A stretch of DNA of 64,000 bases from Barnesiella sp. WM24 (GTDB lineage Bacteria > Bacteroidota > Bacteroidia > Bacteroidales > Muribaculaceae). The stretch lies in the NCBI RefSeq assembly GCF_004570975.1, contig NZ_SPPC01000008.1, positions 124,001-188,000 on the forward strand, read 5' to 3'. The notes under the pieces are model-generated. The model saw only the letters and a program-made list of their open reading frames with translations. It was not told the origin of the DNA and did not search any database. The first letter of the stretch is position 1, and every line of letters starts with the position of its first letter. Made by a program: the position numbers and the translations under genes. Positions 25,301-33,483 of the stretch are shown here, piece by piece.

Positions 25301-25428
25301 TTGATTCGTCCTTGTCCTACATCATGCAGAAACTCCGCCGGGTCAATGAAAGGCTGACCCTTAAAAGAGTTGGTTACAGCACGCGCCGCTTCAGTCTGAA
25401 AACGTTGATGTTTATATCTCAGTTTCAT
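22381..25428 (-). CDS. Type III restriction enzyme, Res-like subunit
   Basis: A 1015-residue SF2 helicase-nuclease. The Walker A is METGTGKTYTYIK near residue 93, motif II is IIDEPQSVLG, motif III is LLYSATHREG, and the helicase C region includes GWDNPNVFQICTL and RQEVGRGMRLCVN. The C-terminus carries a PD-(D/E)xK nuclease core (NPDWAIVF…YFIAETKGS). It should translocate and cut unmodified DNA together with Mod. The start overlaps the Mod stop as ATGA. It is the last intact gene of a five-gene minus-strand operon. Confidence 0.9.
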   Translation of the reverse strand: MKLRYKHQRFQTEAARAVTNSFKGQPFIDPAEFLHDVGQGRINYGEHGFANAPLLIDRTQLTENVRAVQLAQGLNPIEYFEGDDVTLTVEMETGTGKTYTYIKTMYELNKLYGWTKFIIVVPSVAIREGVLKSFQTMDDHFGDEYGKRMQYFVYNSKQLSKIDAFATDSGMHCMIINTQAFNSSFDDTANNAASRIIFDRRDEFGSRRPIDVIAKTHPIMIIDEPQSVLGANKNNRTRQGLRLFDPLMLLLYSATHREGDIYNMVFRLDAIDAYNRKLVKKIEVKGISQVGSTATNGFLCLEEIVIGKGNPQARISFDSKTASGTKQVTRLVGEGYDLFEQSGGLAEYRDRCIVKRIDGRAGTVELLNGTILSEGTMTGNVHEDAIRREQIRETIRSHFERERMLFSKGIKVLSLFFIDKVENYRVYGSGNSVSLGRFAEIFEQEYINVLNENIDIFSPEYTLYLQSHPASTVHAGYFSQDKKGKMTDTKETTEKGRDEALRAYDLIMRNKERLLSFDEPVRFIFSHSALKEGWDNPNVFQICTLKDSDNLTKKRQEVGRGMRLCVNKNGERQDQDVLGEHVFDTNILTVIASESYEKFAKQLQQEIAEAVAYRPTVVTAALFEGRILSDANGNSVKITSELARDIHEELISQGYVKKGALTPKYHDDKRNGTLDFGDDLANMSVAIAKVLDSVFDPKAAAPSNGRKRRIGNFDADKFANSRFKGLWEQINVRSVYTVDFSSDELIEKSIEQIDLHLNVTEIHIQVTTGAMENIRDREALESASAMTQGKTIRKSVHEAVSKSVKYDLVGDLVRETGLTRNTIIRILKGISPGKFLLFRVNPEEFIIKVASIINDCKAIAVIKKITYSPTDQTFDTDLFTVDEVRGVVGDNAMESEKSLYDLVVIDSKGTEMDFAKQLESNSDVEVYTKLPRGFYINTPMGQYNPDWAIVFREGSVKHVYFIAETKGSMREVDLRETEKSKIACARRHFASLSNSTVKYDVVKSYQDLYNIVNNQ

Positions 25429-27425
25429 ATCACACGAATATTTTTCATCGCTTCTTCATCACTCCAGCCTAAGCGTTGCTTAAACTGTTCAAAGATGTTG
25501 ATTTTATCAGCATCAGTTTTGAAGCAACTGTCGCGGAAAAGGACTCGAAGCGGAGATTGATCAGCAATATGGGCTATTACGTTTTCAGTGATATTTTCAG
25601 CGAAGCAAGCCACAAGGTCGCCCTCATTGACGGTATAGACGTTGCAGCCGTCAATGGTGGTTTTCGACATCGGGAGAGACAACTGAACGCCCCAGTCAAG
25701 CATTGCTCCAAACAGCAGGTCGAGGTCAGTGCGGTCATGTTTTACGTTGTCTAACAGCAAGTCGAGTTTATCCTGACTGAGAGCGGATGGTTGGAAATAA
25801 ACGTCTTCCATATTGCTTTCATCAACGCGGAATACACGGAAGCCGGTGTCAAGGTTTTGCCCTTGCAGTCTCGCTTCTTCCTTTATCTTACGCCCGGCAC
25901 GACGGATACGTTCTTTCGCAACCTCGGTGATGTAGCAAGGCATTTTATTTTCATTGCATAAGTCAATAGCATTTTGTATTATTTCTTTTTCGCTTGGAGT
26001 ATTAGCTGATACTAATGACTTTTGTAAATCTTCTTGAAGTTGAACGAGAATGTATTTAACAGGTTTATTAGTTATCTCTAAAGATAACTGCATTACAGCT
26101 TCCGCAGTAGTACCTGAACCTGAGAAAAAATCCATGACGATAATTTCATCATCATTGGATATATCTCTAAACCCTAAAAGGTATTTTACTAAACTAACTG
26201 GTTTCGGGTAATTGAATACTTTTTTACCAAAAAGTTCTACTTGATAATTACCCGCAACCTCATTGGTGTCAACATTTACTTTAGAATTGATAAGATTTGA
26301 AGGGACTTCCGCATCATACTCTGTCTTTTCATAGGAAGGACTGAATTTGAGCGTCGGAATCTTTATGATAGTTCCGTTCCGCATTTCTTCTTCAAGATAT
26401 TCCTGTTGCCATTTGAATTTGGCACGAAGTGAAACGGGTTTAACAAATAAGCCATCTTTTACCTCGGTTTCTTCAAGAAGCTCAACGTCATATGAATCAG
26501 TTCCGTACATTCCAGCCGGAATAACTTGATTAGGAATAGATGTAAGTACTTTATTAGCTGGAAATACTAATGTTTTTACTCCATTGGGTTGATTTAACAA
26601 GCCATTTGAACTAACAGATGTTTTCTTTATCCCTGAAAATTTGACGGAGTCTTTGTTTTTTTGATAACAAAGAACGTACTCTATGATTTGTTTAGCCTTC
26701 TTTGAGAGATTTTCAGGTGTTTCAGTCTTAGCCCAATTAAAAATCTCGATAAAATTACGTTCTCCGAAAATTTGGTCACAAATTTTCTTCAAATTGATTA
26801 ACTCGTGACTATCAATAGAGATGAAAATTACACCATCATCTGCCAAAAGAGTATGAGCAATAGTAAGTCGGGAGAAAATCATCGAACACCATTCGGAATG
26901 AAAGCGTCCGTTAGAGTCAGTATTTCTACGATAGCGATTGCCAAGTTCATCAGTATTACCTTCTGCGAGGTCGTGATCGGCGGAAGTAGTGGCAAAGTCA
27001 TCGTGATAAACGAAGTCTTTGCCAGTATTATATGGAGGGTCAATGTAAATCATTTTGACCTTACCCATATAAGACTTTTGAAGAAGTTTCAGGACTTCGA
27101 GGTTATCACCCTCAATATAGAGATTTTGGGTAGTGTCCCAATCTACACTATCTTCGGGAATAGGTCGGAGGGTTTTGCGGATTGAGCGGGCTGCTTCACG
27201 TCGGGCTTCGGCTTTGCCGGGCCAAGTGAATTGATAAAATTCTTCGCCTGTGTCGGCGGCAGCATCACCGAGTAACTGGCGCAATACGTCGAAATTGACG
27301 ACTCGACGCACTTTGCCGTCGGATCCGCGAGCCTCGGTAAAGCACGAGGGAGCAATCTGATATAACTTATCAAGATTAATCTGCGCTCCATCGGCACTTT
27401 GCAGTGGCAATTTTTCAGGATTCAT
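25425..27425 (-). CDS. Type III DNA adenine methyltransferase, Mod-like subunit
   Basis: A 666-residue class-beta amino methyltransferase. Motif IV DPPYNTGKDF lies near residue 131, and the SAM-binding motif (DFFSGSGTTAEAV) comes later, near residue 440; this order is typical of Mod proteins. The variable region between them holds the target recognition domain. It modifies host sites and gives specificity to Res. It is preceded by the DUF4391 gene with 14 bases between them. Confidence 0.92.
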   Translation of the reverse strand: MNPEKLPLQSADGAQINLDKLYQIAPSCFTEARGSDGKVRRVVNFDVLRQLLGDAAADTGEEFYQFTWPGKAEARREAARSIRKTLRPIPEDSVDWDTTQNLYIEGDNLEVLKLLQKSYMGKVKMIYIDPPYNTGKDFVYHDDFATTSADHDLAEGNTDELGNRYRRNTDSNGRFHSEWCSMIFSRLTIAHTLLADDGVIFISIDSHELINLKKICDQIFGERNFIEIFNWAKTETPENLSKKAKQIIEYVLCYQKNKDSVKFSGIKKTSVSSNGLLNQPNGVKTLVFPANKVLTSIPNQVIPAGMYGTDSYDVELLEETEVKDGLFVKPVSLRAKFKWQQEYLEEEMRNGTIIKIPTLKFSPSYEKTEYDAEVPSNLINSKVNVDTNEVAGNYQVELFGKKVFNYPKPVSLVKYLLGFRDISNDDEIIVMDFFSGSGTTAEAVMQLSLEITNKPVKYILVQLQEDLQKSLVSANTPSEKEIIQNAIDLCNENKMPCYITEVAKERIRRAGRKIKEEARLQGQNLDTGFRVFRVDESNMEDVYFQPSALSQDKLDLLLDNVKHDRTDLDLLFGAMLDWGVQLSLPMSKTTIDGCNVYTVNEGDLVACFAENITENVIAHIADQSPLRVLFRDSCFKTDADKINIFEQFKQRLGWSDEEAMKNIRVI

Positions 27426-27439
27426 ATATTGGTGTTAAA

Positions 27440-28126
27440 TTATTTCCTATTGTTTGAGAGTTGGGATTCCAACTCAGCAATTTGACGTTTAAGAGCGCGA
27501 GCCTGCGAGTTAAGTTCAATCTGGCGGTTGAACTGCTTCTCGTTTCTCACTCTTTTTTGTATGTTCTCGGCTTTACGCCTCATCTTTGCGAGGCGTGTTT
27601 CAAGTTCTTTAACCTCTGTAATAGCAGCTGAATTGTCAATCTTGTAGCCTGACATTTGACTAAAGAAGTTGAAATAAACGCGGTCGAGATTTTGCCCCTC
27701 GATTTGCAGAGGTCGAGAGGCGAGGTCGATGTCACAAAGAAATTTGCTAACTTCGCGAGACCATTTTACGGTTCCGGCAACAACTGAACGCCGTTTATGC
27801 TGCATAAGCAAGTCGGTATGGTTGCCGTATTCTATTATGTATATCGTATGGCGAGGTATAAGGTCGTCTATGCCGCAGAAAGGATTGATAGAGTAATGGT
27901 CGGTCTTGCACCGAAACAAGAACACATCAATCTCCTTTACTTCGCTGCCATCAGCAACGTTGACTGTATCAGGTCGAAGGACATAGAGTAAACGAATCTG
28001 CTCAAACTCCTCAGCAAGGAGAGTCCGAATAGCCGTAGGCGTACTACTCGCCTTGACAAACTGCGCCTTAGGTATCAGCCTGTCAACGATTGTGGATGTC
28101 GGGAATTGGAGCGGATTGTTCATCAC
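27440..28126 (-). CDS. DUF4391-family protein
   Basis: A 228-residue protein matching DUF4391: an N-terminal region (LIPKAQFVKASS…), the middle EIDVFLFRC…ITPFNGID-like segment (here YSINPFCGIDDLIP), and a long coiled coil at residues ~165-228 (ELETRLAKMRRKAENIQK…). DUF4391 has no known function, but it recurs beside Mod/Res and helicase genes in Bacteroidetes. It overlaps the upstream gene by four bases, so it belongs to the operon. Confidence 0.8.
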   Translation of the reverse strand: MMNNPLQFPTSTIVDRLIPKAQFVKASSTPTAIRTLLAEEFEQIRLLYVLRPDTVNVADGSEVKEIDVFLFRCKTDHYSINPFCGIDDLIPRHTIYIIEYGNHTDLLMQHKRRSVVAGTVKWSREVSKFLCDIDLASRPLQIEGQNLDRVYFNFFSQMSGYKIDNSAAITEVKELETRLAKMRRKAENIQKRVRNEKQFNRQIELNSQARALKRQIAELESQLSNNRK

Positions 28127-28965
28127 TTTTTCTTTTGTGCAGGTTGAACTTGCTTGACAACTATCGTGTCGTTAGTTATAATTTCAATAGGCTCTGAAAT
28201 GTGATTGGACTTAATCGCAGTTTCAATTCTTTCAAGGTCCAGCCTATCTATTGTTGTCGGCTTGTTATCCGTTGCAAGTGTGTAAATTAATGCTCCAAGA
28301 GCTGCAATAGCAGATACCCCTCCTAAAATTGCAGCCCATAAAGCAGTATAGAATTGTTTTTTTAATAGACGCTGTTCTAATGTTTGGAAATTATGATTGA
28401 CATAGTCCACGGCTAAAGGCAAGGGATAAATAATGCCCAAACCGTATTTTTCCAAATCATTAGCAAAATCAAGATTTATCTCATGTCTATCAACCTGCAA
28501 TAAAGTATAGACACCGGGGGACACTTCTTCAAAAGGAGGTGTATCACCTTTAATAAAATCTGAAGTATCAATAGGATGCTCATTTATAGGAATGAACTCA
28601 TTTTTGTTGTCATCATATTTATACTTATTGCGGTCATAAAGTAAACTATATTCACGTTCCTGTTTTTTTGTAATAGTCTGAATAGCAATAAATCCAAAGG
28701 ATTCTAATTCTTTTAGAAAATATATAAAGTCAGCAACTTTGAAATATAATTTACTATATTCTTCTATTTTTGAGCTATCCTCAGTATGGCGAGTATAAAT
28801 TGAAATAGATGGTGCTCTTCCAACGGTCCATTTTAGCGCAAAAAAATCAAATTGTTTTCTTAGAATTTTCGCAGCCTGTAAATGTTGAATAGCATCAATG
28901 CCTCTTGATTTGGCATCGACCAATTCCTTTATGATTTTATTTTCAGGCTCTGAAAAAAGTCTCAT
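28123..28965 (-). CDS. Defence-operon protein with C-terminal membrane helix
   Basis: A 280-residue protein. The first ~210 residues are soluble (alpha/beta, with a helical N-terminus and a basic region KKQEREYSLLYDRNKYKYD). One hydrophobic helix follows near residues 222-243 (LWAAILGGVSAIAALGALIY), then a short polar tail ending QPAQKKK. No domain was recognised. It lies between the helicase gene (two bases upstream) and DUF4391, suggesting it anchors or positions the system at the membrane, or triggers an effector step (inference). Confidence 0.65.
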   Translation of the reverse strand: MRLFSEPENKIIKELVDAKSRGIDAIQHLQAAKILRKQFDFFALKWTVGRAPSISIYTRHTEDSSKIEEYSKLYFKVADFIYFLKELESFGFIAIQTITKKQEREYSLLYDRNKYKYDDNKNEFIPINEHPIDTSDFIKGDTPPFEEVSPGVYTLLQVDRHEINLDFANDLEKYGLGIIYPLPLAVDYVNHNFQTLEQRLLKKQFYTALWAAILGGVSAIAALGALIYTLATDNKPTTIDRLDLERIETAIKSNHISEPIEIITNDTIVVKQVQPAQKKK

Positions 28966-28967
28966 TT

Positions 28968-31900
28968 TTACCTCACGATTAAAAAGGTTATCAACTCAAA
29001 ATCATCAAGACCGACAATTTCATTGCGTAGAAATGAAGATTCGCCATCGGAAAACAGTGAAGCGATATCGCTTTCTTCTTTGACAGAAACAATACTCTCA
29101 ATAGCGAGATGCAAGAGTTCGGTGTAAGCCGACATATCGCGTCCATCGTCAGTTTCTGCATTTAACTGACGACAAAGTTCCGCAAGTGGTTCTGTCTTGC
29201 CTTTGCAAGCCATTCGGAGAGTGTCAAGCAATCGCTTCGGAGCGAGATGTTCTACAATAACTTCTCCGTCGGTTGATATGTAAACCATATAGAATGGATG
29301 AAGCTGATTGGTCTTTCCGATATTGACCTCTTGGCGACGATTTTTCAGTATGAAAATAACACCGGGAGGAAGCTCCTCGAAAGCGGCAACAACGGCACTC
29401 ATACCGTTAGGGGTCCGCTTGATTTCGGGATGTTCTTTAATGTATGTCAACAAGTCAAGGCGGAACTCGTTCAAGCCTAAATCCATAATGTTGATGCCGG
29501 TGTCCATATCTTCAATATCGACAACTTCGGTCTGCAACTTTTTGAGTTGCTGACGACGATATTCAAGGTCGCCTTTTTCTTCAGGAGAGAGCAGGTTACC
29601 GTCGCCGGTAGATGTAAGGACTGTGGCTTTCATTCGACTTTCAACTCGCCCTTTGAGCTTGATGTATTCGTCAAGGTCAACATTGGGCCAATAGTTGACA
29701 AGTTGGATTTCGGAGTTTTGTGAGCCGATACGATCGATACGTCCGAAACGCTGAATTATGCGGACAGGATTCCAATGAATATCGTAGTTAACGAGGTAAT
29801 CGCAATCCTGAAGGTTCTGACCCTCGGAAATGCAGTCGGTGGCTATAAGTACATCAATAGTATCAGTACAACCGGGATAAAGAACATCGCGGTCTTTCGA
29901 GCGCGGAGAGAAGAAAGTCAGCACATTATTGAAGCTGACATCGCGGCGAGAAAGTGTCCATCGTCCATCGGTATTTCCGGTAACGAGTGCAACATTAAGT
30001 CCGAAGTCTTCTTTGATGCGCGGTGCGAGTTCACGATAAAGATATTCGGCGGTGTCGGCAAACGCTGTGAAAATCAGAGCTTTCTTATTGCCAGAATTTA
30101 GTGGATTTGCAAACTTATCGGATAGGTCGGAAAATAATTGCTGAAGTTTGCTATCGTGAGCTGGAGTTATTGGCTCAAGCATTGCGAGAAGCAATGATAA
30201 CTTTTCGTGGTCGTCTTTAAGACAACGTCGCCACGAAACATAATCCATATCGACAATGTCTATGCGCGACTTCCGGCCAACAAAGGGGTCGTTCTCTGAG
30301 TCTTCGTTGTCAAAATCATCGCTAAATTCGGTTATGTCAATAAGACCTGAGCCGGAATTACGGTCGAAGTTATCAATGGCTGCAATAGAGTTGGCGATAA
30401 AGTTGTTAATTCGCTCAATCGTAAGACGAAAAGAATTAACCGAACTTTCAAGACGTTTGAGCATATTTATCGCCATCAGTTTACGCAAGCCTTTTTCGCG
30501 TCCGTCAACTGAGATTTTACCATTGCCCTCGAATTTGAGCGTGTACTTATCCTTTGCGCTCGGCTGAATGAACAACGATGGTGTATAAATAGCGAGGTTC
30601 AAATCGTCAAGTAGTTGAGCAATCTCCTTAAATGTCACCGTCTTATTCTTGTCAAGGTCGGTAAGCGGAGGTCGGCGAGAAATCGGTGATAATCTATCAG
30701 GGAATGTACCTATATCCGTTGTGTCGTAATATTTTACTATATGTTTGCGGCTCCGTGCAATAGTTACTGCATCAAGAACTTTGAAGAAGTCGAAACTCAA
30801 ATCAGAAAGCAGTCGCTCAGTGGTTCGTTCATCCAGGTCAAGTTTAGCCCATTTATTATAAACAGCTTGAGCCATACGGAAAATATCTTCAATGGTATTG
30901 TCGGTGTCGAGCAGTCCATTGATATTTTCACTATCTCCCTCGTATGCTAATGATAGCTGATTTTTGAGGTCGTTGAAACGATTGTTTACAGGAGTAGCCG
31001 AAAGCATAAGCACTTTGGTTTTTACTCCAGGCTTAATAACACGGTTCATAAGGCGGAGGAAGCGGTTCTCGCGTTCTTCTCCTGTATCTTCGTTAGTAGA
31101 GATTTTTCCACCATTACGGAAATTATGGCTTTCGTCGATAACGACAAGATCATAGTTACCCCAATTTATATAATTGAGATCAAGTCCTCCAGCACTCTTA
31201 CCCTTGTCTCTTGATAAGTCGGAGTGAAAAAGTATATCATAACGCAAACGGTCAGCGGCAATAGGATTGTTTCGATAGTTGGCTCGGAAAGCGACCCAGT
31301 TCTCATACAATTTTTTCGGGCATAAAACGAGAACAGACTTGTTTCGGTTCTCGTAATACTTAATGACCGAAAGAGCGGTAAAAGTCTTGCCGAGACCCAC
31401 GGCGTCGGCAAGGATACAGCCGTTATATTTTTCCAACTTATTGATGATGGCAAGAGCCGCATCACGTTGGAAATTGTAGAGTTTATTCCAAATGACACTC
31501 GACTTGAAGCCGGTGGCTTCGTTAGGCAATACGTCCTCAGAAATATCTTCAAGAAACTCGTTGAAGATATTGTAGAGTGTAACAAAGTAGATAAATTCAG
31601 GGGAGTTTTCTTTGTAAGCGTTCGTGATGTTGTCGAGCACCTCCTCCGTCACAATCTGCAGCTTTTCATTGTCGTTCCAGACTTGGTCGAAAAGATTGAG
31701 GTAGAATTGCGATAAAGGCGCTTCGGTACGCTGTACGAACTGATAGGCATTATTGCCTCTTTCACAACCAAGGTCAACTGTCGTGAAGCCGGTTATCGGC
31801 ATATAATTGGTTTCATCAACGTTGATGAAGCCCATCATGTTCTCGTTGGTACGGTTGGATTTGAAGCAGGCTTTTCGCCTTATCCACTCGGCGCACTCTT

Positions 31901-32210
31901 TGGCGACTGCTTTGAGCGAAAGTTCGTTGCGGAGTTTTATCTCAAATTCCGAACCGAACAGGTCTCGCTCTCGGTTAAGGCGAGGAATATAAAATTCCCG
32001 TCGCTGTTTGTCGGCTTTTTCAGTAATAAAAGAGGGCGATGTGAATATAAAACGCAACTCATCGACATCTTTCAGCTGCTCACGAAGCTCCTGAAAGGCG
32101 TAGATTGAAAAACTCGCGGCGGCAATAGACATACGGCACCCCGATTTGATAGTAGTTATCAAATCATCGCGCAGTGTCTGATTTACATTATCAATGAGTT
32201 GAGGTTGCAC
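28968..32210 (-). CDS. SF2/SNF2-like helicase with N-terminal PLD-like domain
   Basis: A 1080-residue helicase. Residues 1-200 resemble the inactive phospholipase D-like N-terminus of restriction-associated helicases (SGCRMSIAAASFSIYAF…); no HKD motif was seen. The helicase has Walker A ADAVGLGKTFTAL, motif II VIDESHNFR, motif III LSATPVNN, a helicase C part with ATDCISEGQNLQ, and motif VI RFGRIDRIGSQN. It would translocate on dsDNA. The start is GTG at 32208-32210. As the first gene of the operon it is placed next to the large hairpin. A related helicase type occurs in several anti-phage islands. Confidence 0.85.
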   Translation of the reverse strand: MQPQLIDNVNQTLRDDLITTIKSGCRMSIAAASFSIYAFQELREQLKDVDELRFIFTSPSFITEKADKQRREFYIPRLNRERDLFGSEFEIKLRNELSLKAVAKECAEWIRRKACFKSNRTNENMMGFINVDETNYMPITGFTTVDLGCERGNNAYQFVQRTEAPLSQFYLNLFDQVWNDNEKLQIVTEEVLDNITNAYKENSPEFIYFVTLYNIFNEFLEDISEDVLPNEATGFKSSVIWNKLYNFQRDAALAIINKLEKYNGCILADAVGLGKTFTALSVIKYYENRNKSVLVLCPKKLYENWVAFRANYRNNPIAADRLRYDILFHSDLSRDKGKSAGGLDLNYINWGNYDLVVIDESHNFRNGGKISTNEDTGEERENRFLRLMNRVIKPGVKTKVLMLSATPVNNRFNDLKNQLSLAYEGDSENINGLLDTDNTIEDIFRMAQAVYNKWAKLDLDERTTERLLSDLSFDFFKVLDAVTIARSRKHIVKYYDTTDIGTFPDRLSPISRRPPLTDLDKNKTVTFKEIAQLLDDLNLAIYTPSLFIQPSAKDKYTLKFEGNGKISVDGREKGLRKLMAINMLKRLESSVNSFRLTIERINNFIANSIAAIDNFDRNSGSGLIDITEFSDDFDNEDSENDPFVGRKSRIDIVDMDYVSWRRCLKDDHEKLSLLLAMLEPITPAHDSKLQQLFSDLSDKFANPLNSGNKKALIFTAFADTAEYLYRELAPRIKEDFGLNVALVTGNTDGRWTLSRRDVSFNNVLTFFSPRSKDRDVLYPGCTDTIDVLIATDCISEGQNLQDCDYLVNYDIHWNPVRIIQRFGRIDRIGSQNSEIQLVNYWPNVDLDEYIKLKGRVESRMKATVLTSTGDGNLLSPEEKGDLEYRRQQLKKLQTEVVDIEDMDTGINIMDLGLNEFRLDLLTYIKEHPEIKRTPNGMSAVVAAFEELPPGVIFILKNRRQEVNIGKTNQLHPFYMVYISTDGEVIVEHLAPKRLLDTLRMACKGKTEPLAELCRQLNAETDDGRDMSAYTELLHLAIESIVSVKEESDIASLFSDGESSFLRNEIVGLDDFELITFLIVR

Positions 32211-32303
32211 TGTGGGTCAATCGCTCTCGCAGCCACTGACTCCAAATGGCAAAATATTTGGTTAATAATAACGAAAAACGGGGAGCCACACCCTGCTCAT
32301 CCC

Positions 32304-32494
32304 GCTCTAAGAGGCCTACCACAGCCCATCATAGTAGAACGAGCAATGGTAGAATCACCCCGCGAAGTATGTATATGCAATTATTCCACCCCATTTCAGA
32401 TTGAAATGAGTTGGAAGTACATAAACGTACCCAAGGGGCGTCCACTATTGCTTCATCCTTGACTATGATTTTGAAAGTGGTAGTTTCTTAGAGC
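32304..32494. ncRNA. Large imperfect palindrome, candidate structured RNA or DNA hairpin
   Basis: Arms of ~95 bases each (32304-32398 and 32402-32494) pair in a regular series: GCTCTAAGA with TCTTAGAGC, CTACCAC with GTGGTAG, ATCATAGT with ACTATGAT, GCAAT with ATTGC, CCCC with GGGG, TATGTA with TACATA, TTCCA with TGGAA, and CATTTCA with TGAAATG around a three-base loop. Pairs are separated by small internal loops. No protein frame fits it. Confidence 0.6.
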
Positions 32495-32585
32495 CAAGAA
32501 ATAAAGCGTCAGGTAAACGCCTTTCGTATGTAACGAACCTCCCAATTCTTGCAGCGCAAGCGGCAAGCCGATTTCCCGGTGTTAA

Positions 32586-32690
32586 TCCTCCTCTGAGGCA
32601 CCACACATCGCGGGGTTCTATACGGCAAAATTAGCGAAAAATATTGAGATGGCAATCGAATATGCTGAGAAACATAAGGCTGTGAGCTGA
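32586..32690 (+). pseudogene. Short coding remnant
   Basis: An open frame without ATG start encodes a helical tail (…AKLAKNIEMAIEYAEKHKAVS) ending at TGA 32688-32690. The composition looks protein-like, so this may be the last codons of a deleted gene. Family unknown. Confidence 0.3.
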
Positions 32691-32701
32691 TTAAAAGAGA
32701 A

Positions 32702-32739
32702 AATGCCACTGACGGCTGCGGAAGTTGTCAGTGGCATTG
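32702..32739 (-). terminator. Terminator of the mobilisation operon
   Basis: AATGCCACTGAC pairs with GTCAGTGGCATT around a 14-base loop; on the minus strand it is followed by TTTTCTCTTTT. Confidence 0.8.
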
Positions 32740-32746
32740 ATCTAGA

Positions 32747-33481
32747 TTAGGGATTGGAGGGATAATAGTTTACAAATGTGGTGTCGGCTTGGGTTCTCTG
32801 CTCGTGATGGCGGATTAGCGATTTCATGCTGTCAACTTCGTGTGGGTTGCCGTGGAGCATTAGGCGTTCACGGTGTATCACCACATTCATGTCGCGGTTA
32901 AGTCCACGCTCGTAGCGGTAGAGCCATTCTACATTCTCCAGTTTGGAGTTTTTGTTGAGCATGTAGAAGAATCCGTAGCCGAATCCTCCGGCGGCGAGGA
33001 CTGCGATTATGAATATGATGTATGACCACTTGGGGATTGCCGCCCAAACTGCGCCGTTCACAAGATTGTAGATGCGGTGCATCGCGGTATCTGCGGTTGC
33101 ATCTAATTTCTCGTAACGCTTGTTGACTGCTTTGTCGGCTGCTTTCTGTGCAATTTTTTCTATCTGTTCATCTGATATTTCCGAGGCAGGATTAGGCGAT
33201 TTTTGAGGTGGATTTTCTGTATATAGTTTTGTCACAACCTCTGCCACATAGTCAGTCATAAGATGTAGAGCCTTGTTTACCACTCCGACGATATTCTCCT
33301 TTGTTGCGATATTGTCCGGAAGCACAACCTTGACCTCAGACGGCATCGCCTGTGCTTGTGGCGGCGTTGCCTTCGCCTTGGTTTCGAGGGTCTCGATGCG
33401 TGTGCTGTGGTTGGTAACTGTCTTTTGCAGGTCGTCAATCTGCTCACCTTGTTTCTTGACGTCATCATATAGCTTTGACAT
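32747..33481 (-). CDS. Mobilisation accessory membrane protein
   Basis: A 244-residue protein with an N-terminal coiled coil (~1-35), a Pro/Ala linker, a second helical region, one membrane helix near residues 152-175 (YIIFIIAVLAAGGFGYGFFYM), and a charged C-terminal part. It follows the relaxase gene by two bases, as do comparable membrane proteins in Bacteroides mobilisable elements. It may tether the relaxosome to a helper conjugation machine (inference). Confidence 0.7.
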   Translation of the reverse strand: MSKLYDDVKKQGEQIDDLQKTVTNHSTRIETLETKAKATPPQAQAMPSEVKVVLPDNIATKENIVGVVNKALHLMTDYVAEVVTKLYTENPPQKSPNPASEISDEQIEKIAQKAADKAVNKRYEKLDATADTAMHRIYNLVNGAVWAAIPKWSYIIFIIAVLAAGGFGYGFFYMLNKNSKLENVEWLYRYERGLNRDMNVVIHRERLMLHGNPHEVDSMKSLIRHHEQRTQADTTFVNYYPSNP

Positions 33482-33483
33482 AT

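Larger units (their letters stand above)
32211..32746. other. Region between the defence and mobilisation operons
   Basis: A 536-base stretch. It holds the large hairpin (32304-32494), a short coding-like remnant (32586-32690), and the terminator of the mobilisation operon. The defence operon promoter must lie between the hairpin and 32210, but no clear TAnnTTTG box was seen. Confidence 0.6.

Noticed and set aside
22381-32210. Classic DISARM or BREX system
   Set aside because: No DrmA, DrmB, DrmC, PglZ or BrxC-like proteins; the methyltransferase and nuclease are of Mod and Res type.
32304-32494. Retron-type RNA or integron attC site
   Set aside because: No reverse transcriptase gene is in the window, and the attC end motifs (RYYYAAC and GTTRRRY) are missing.
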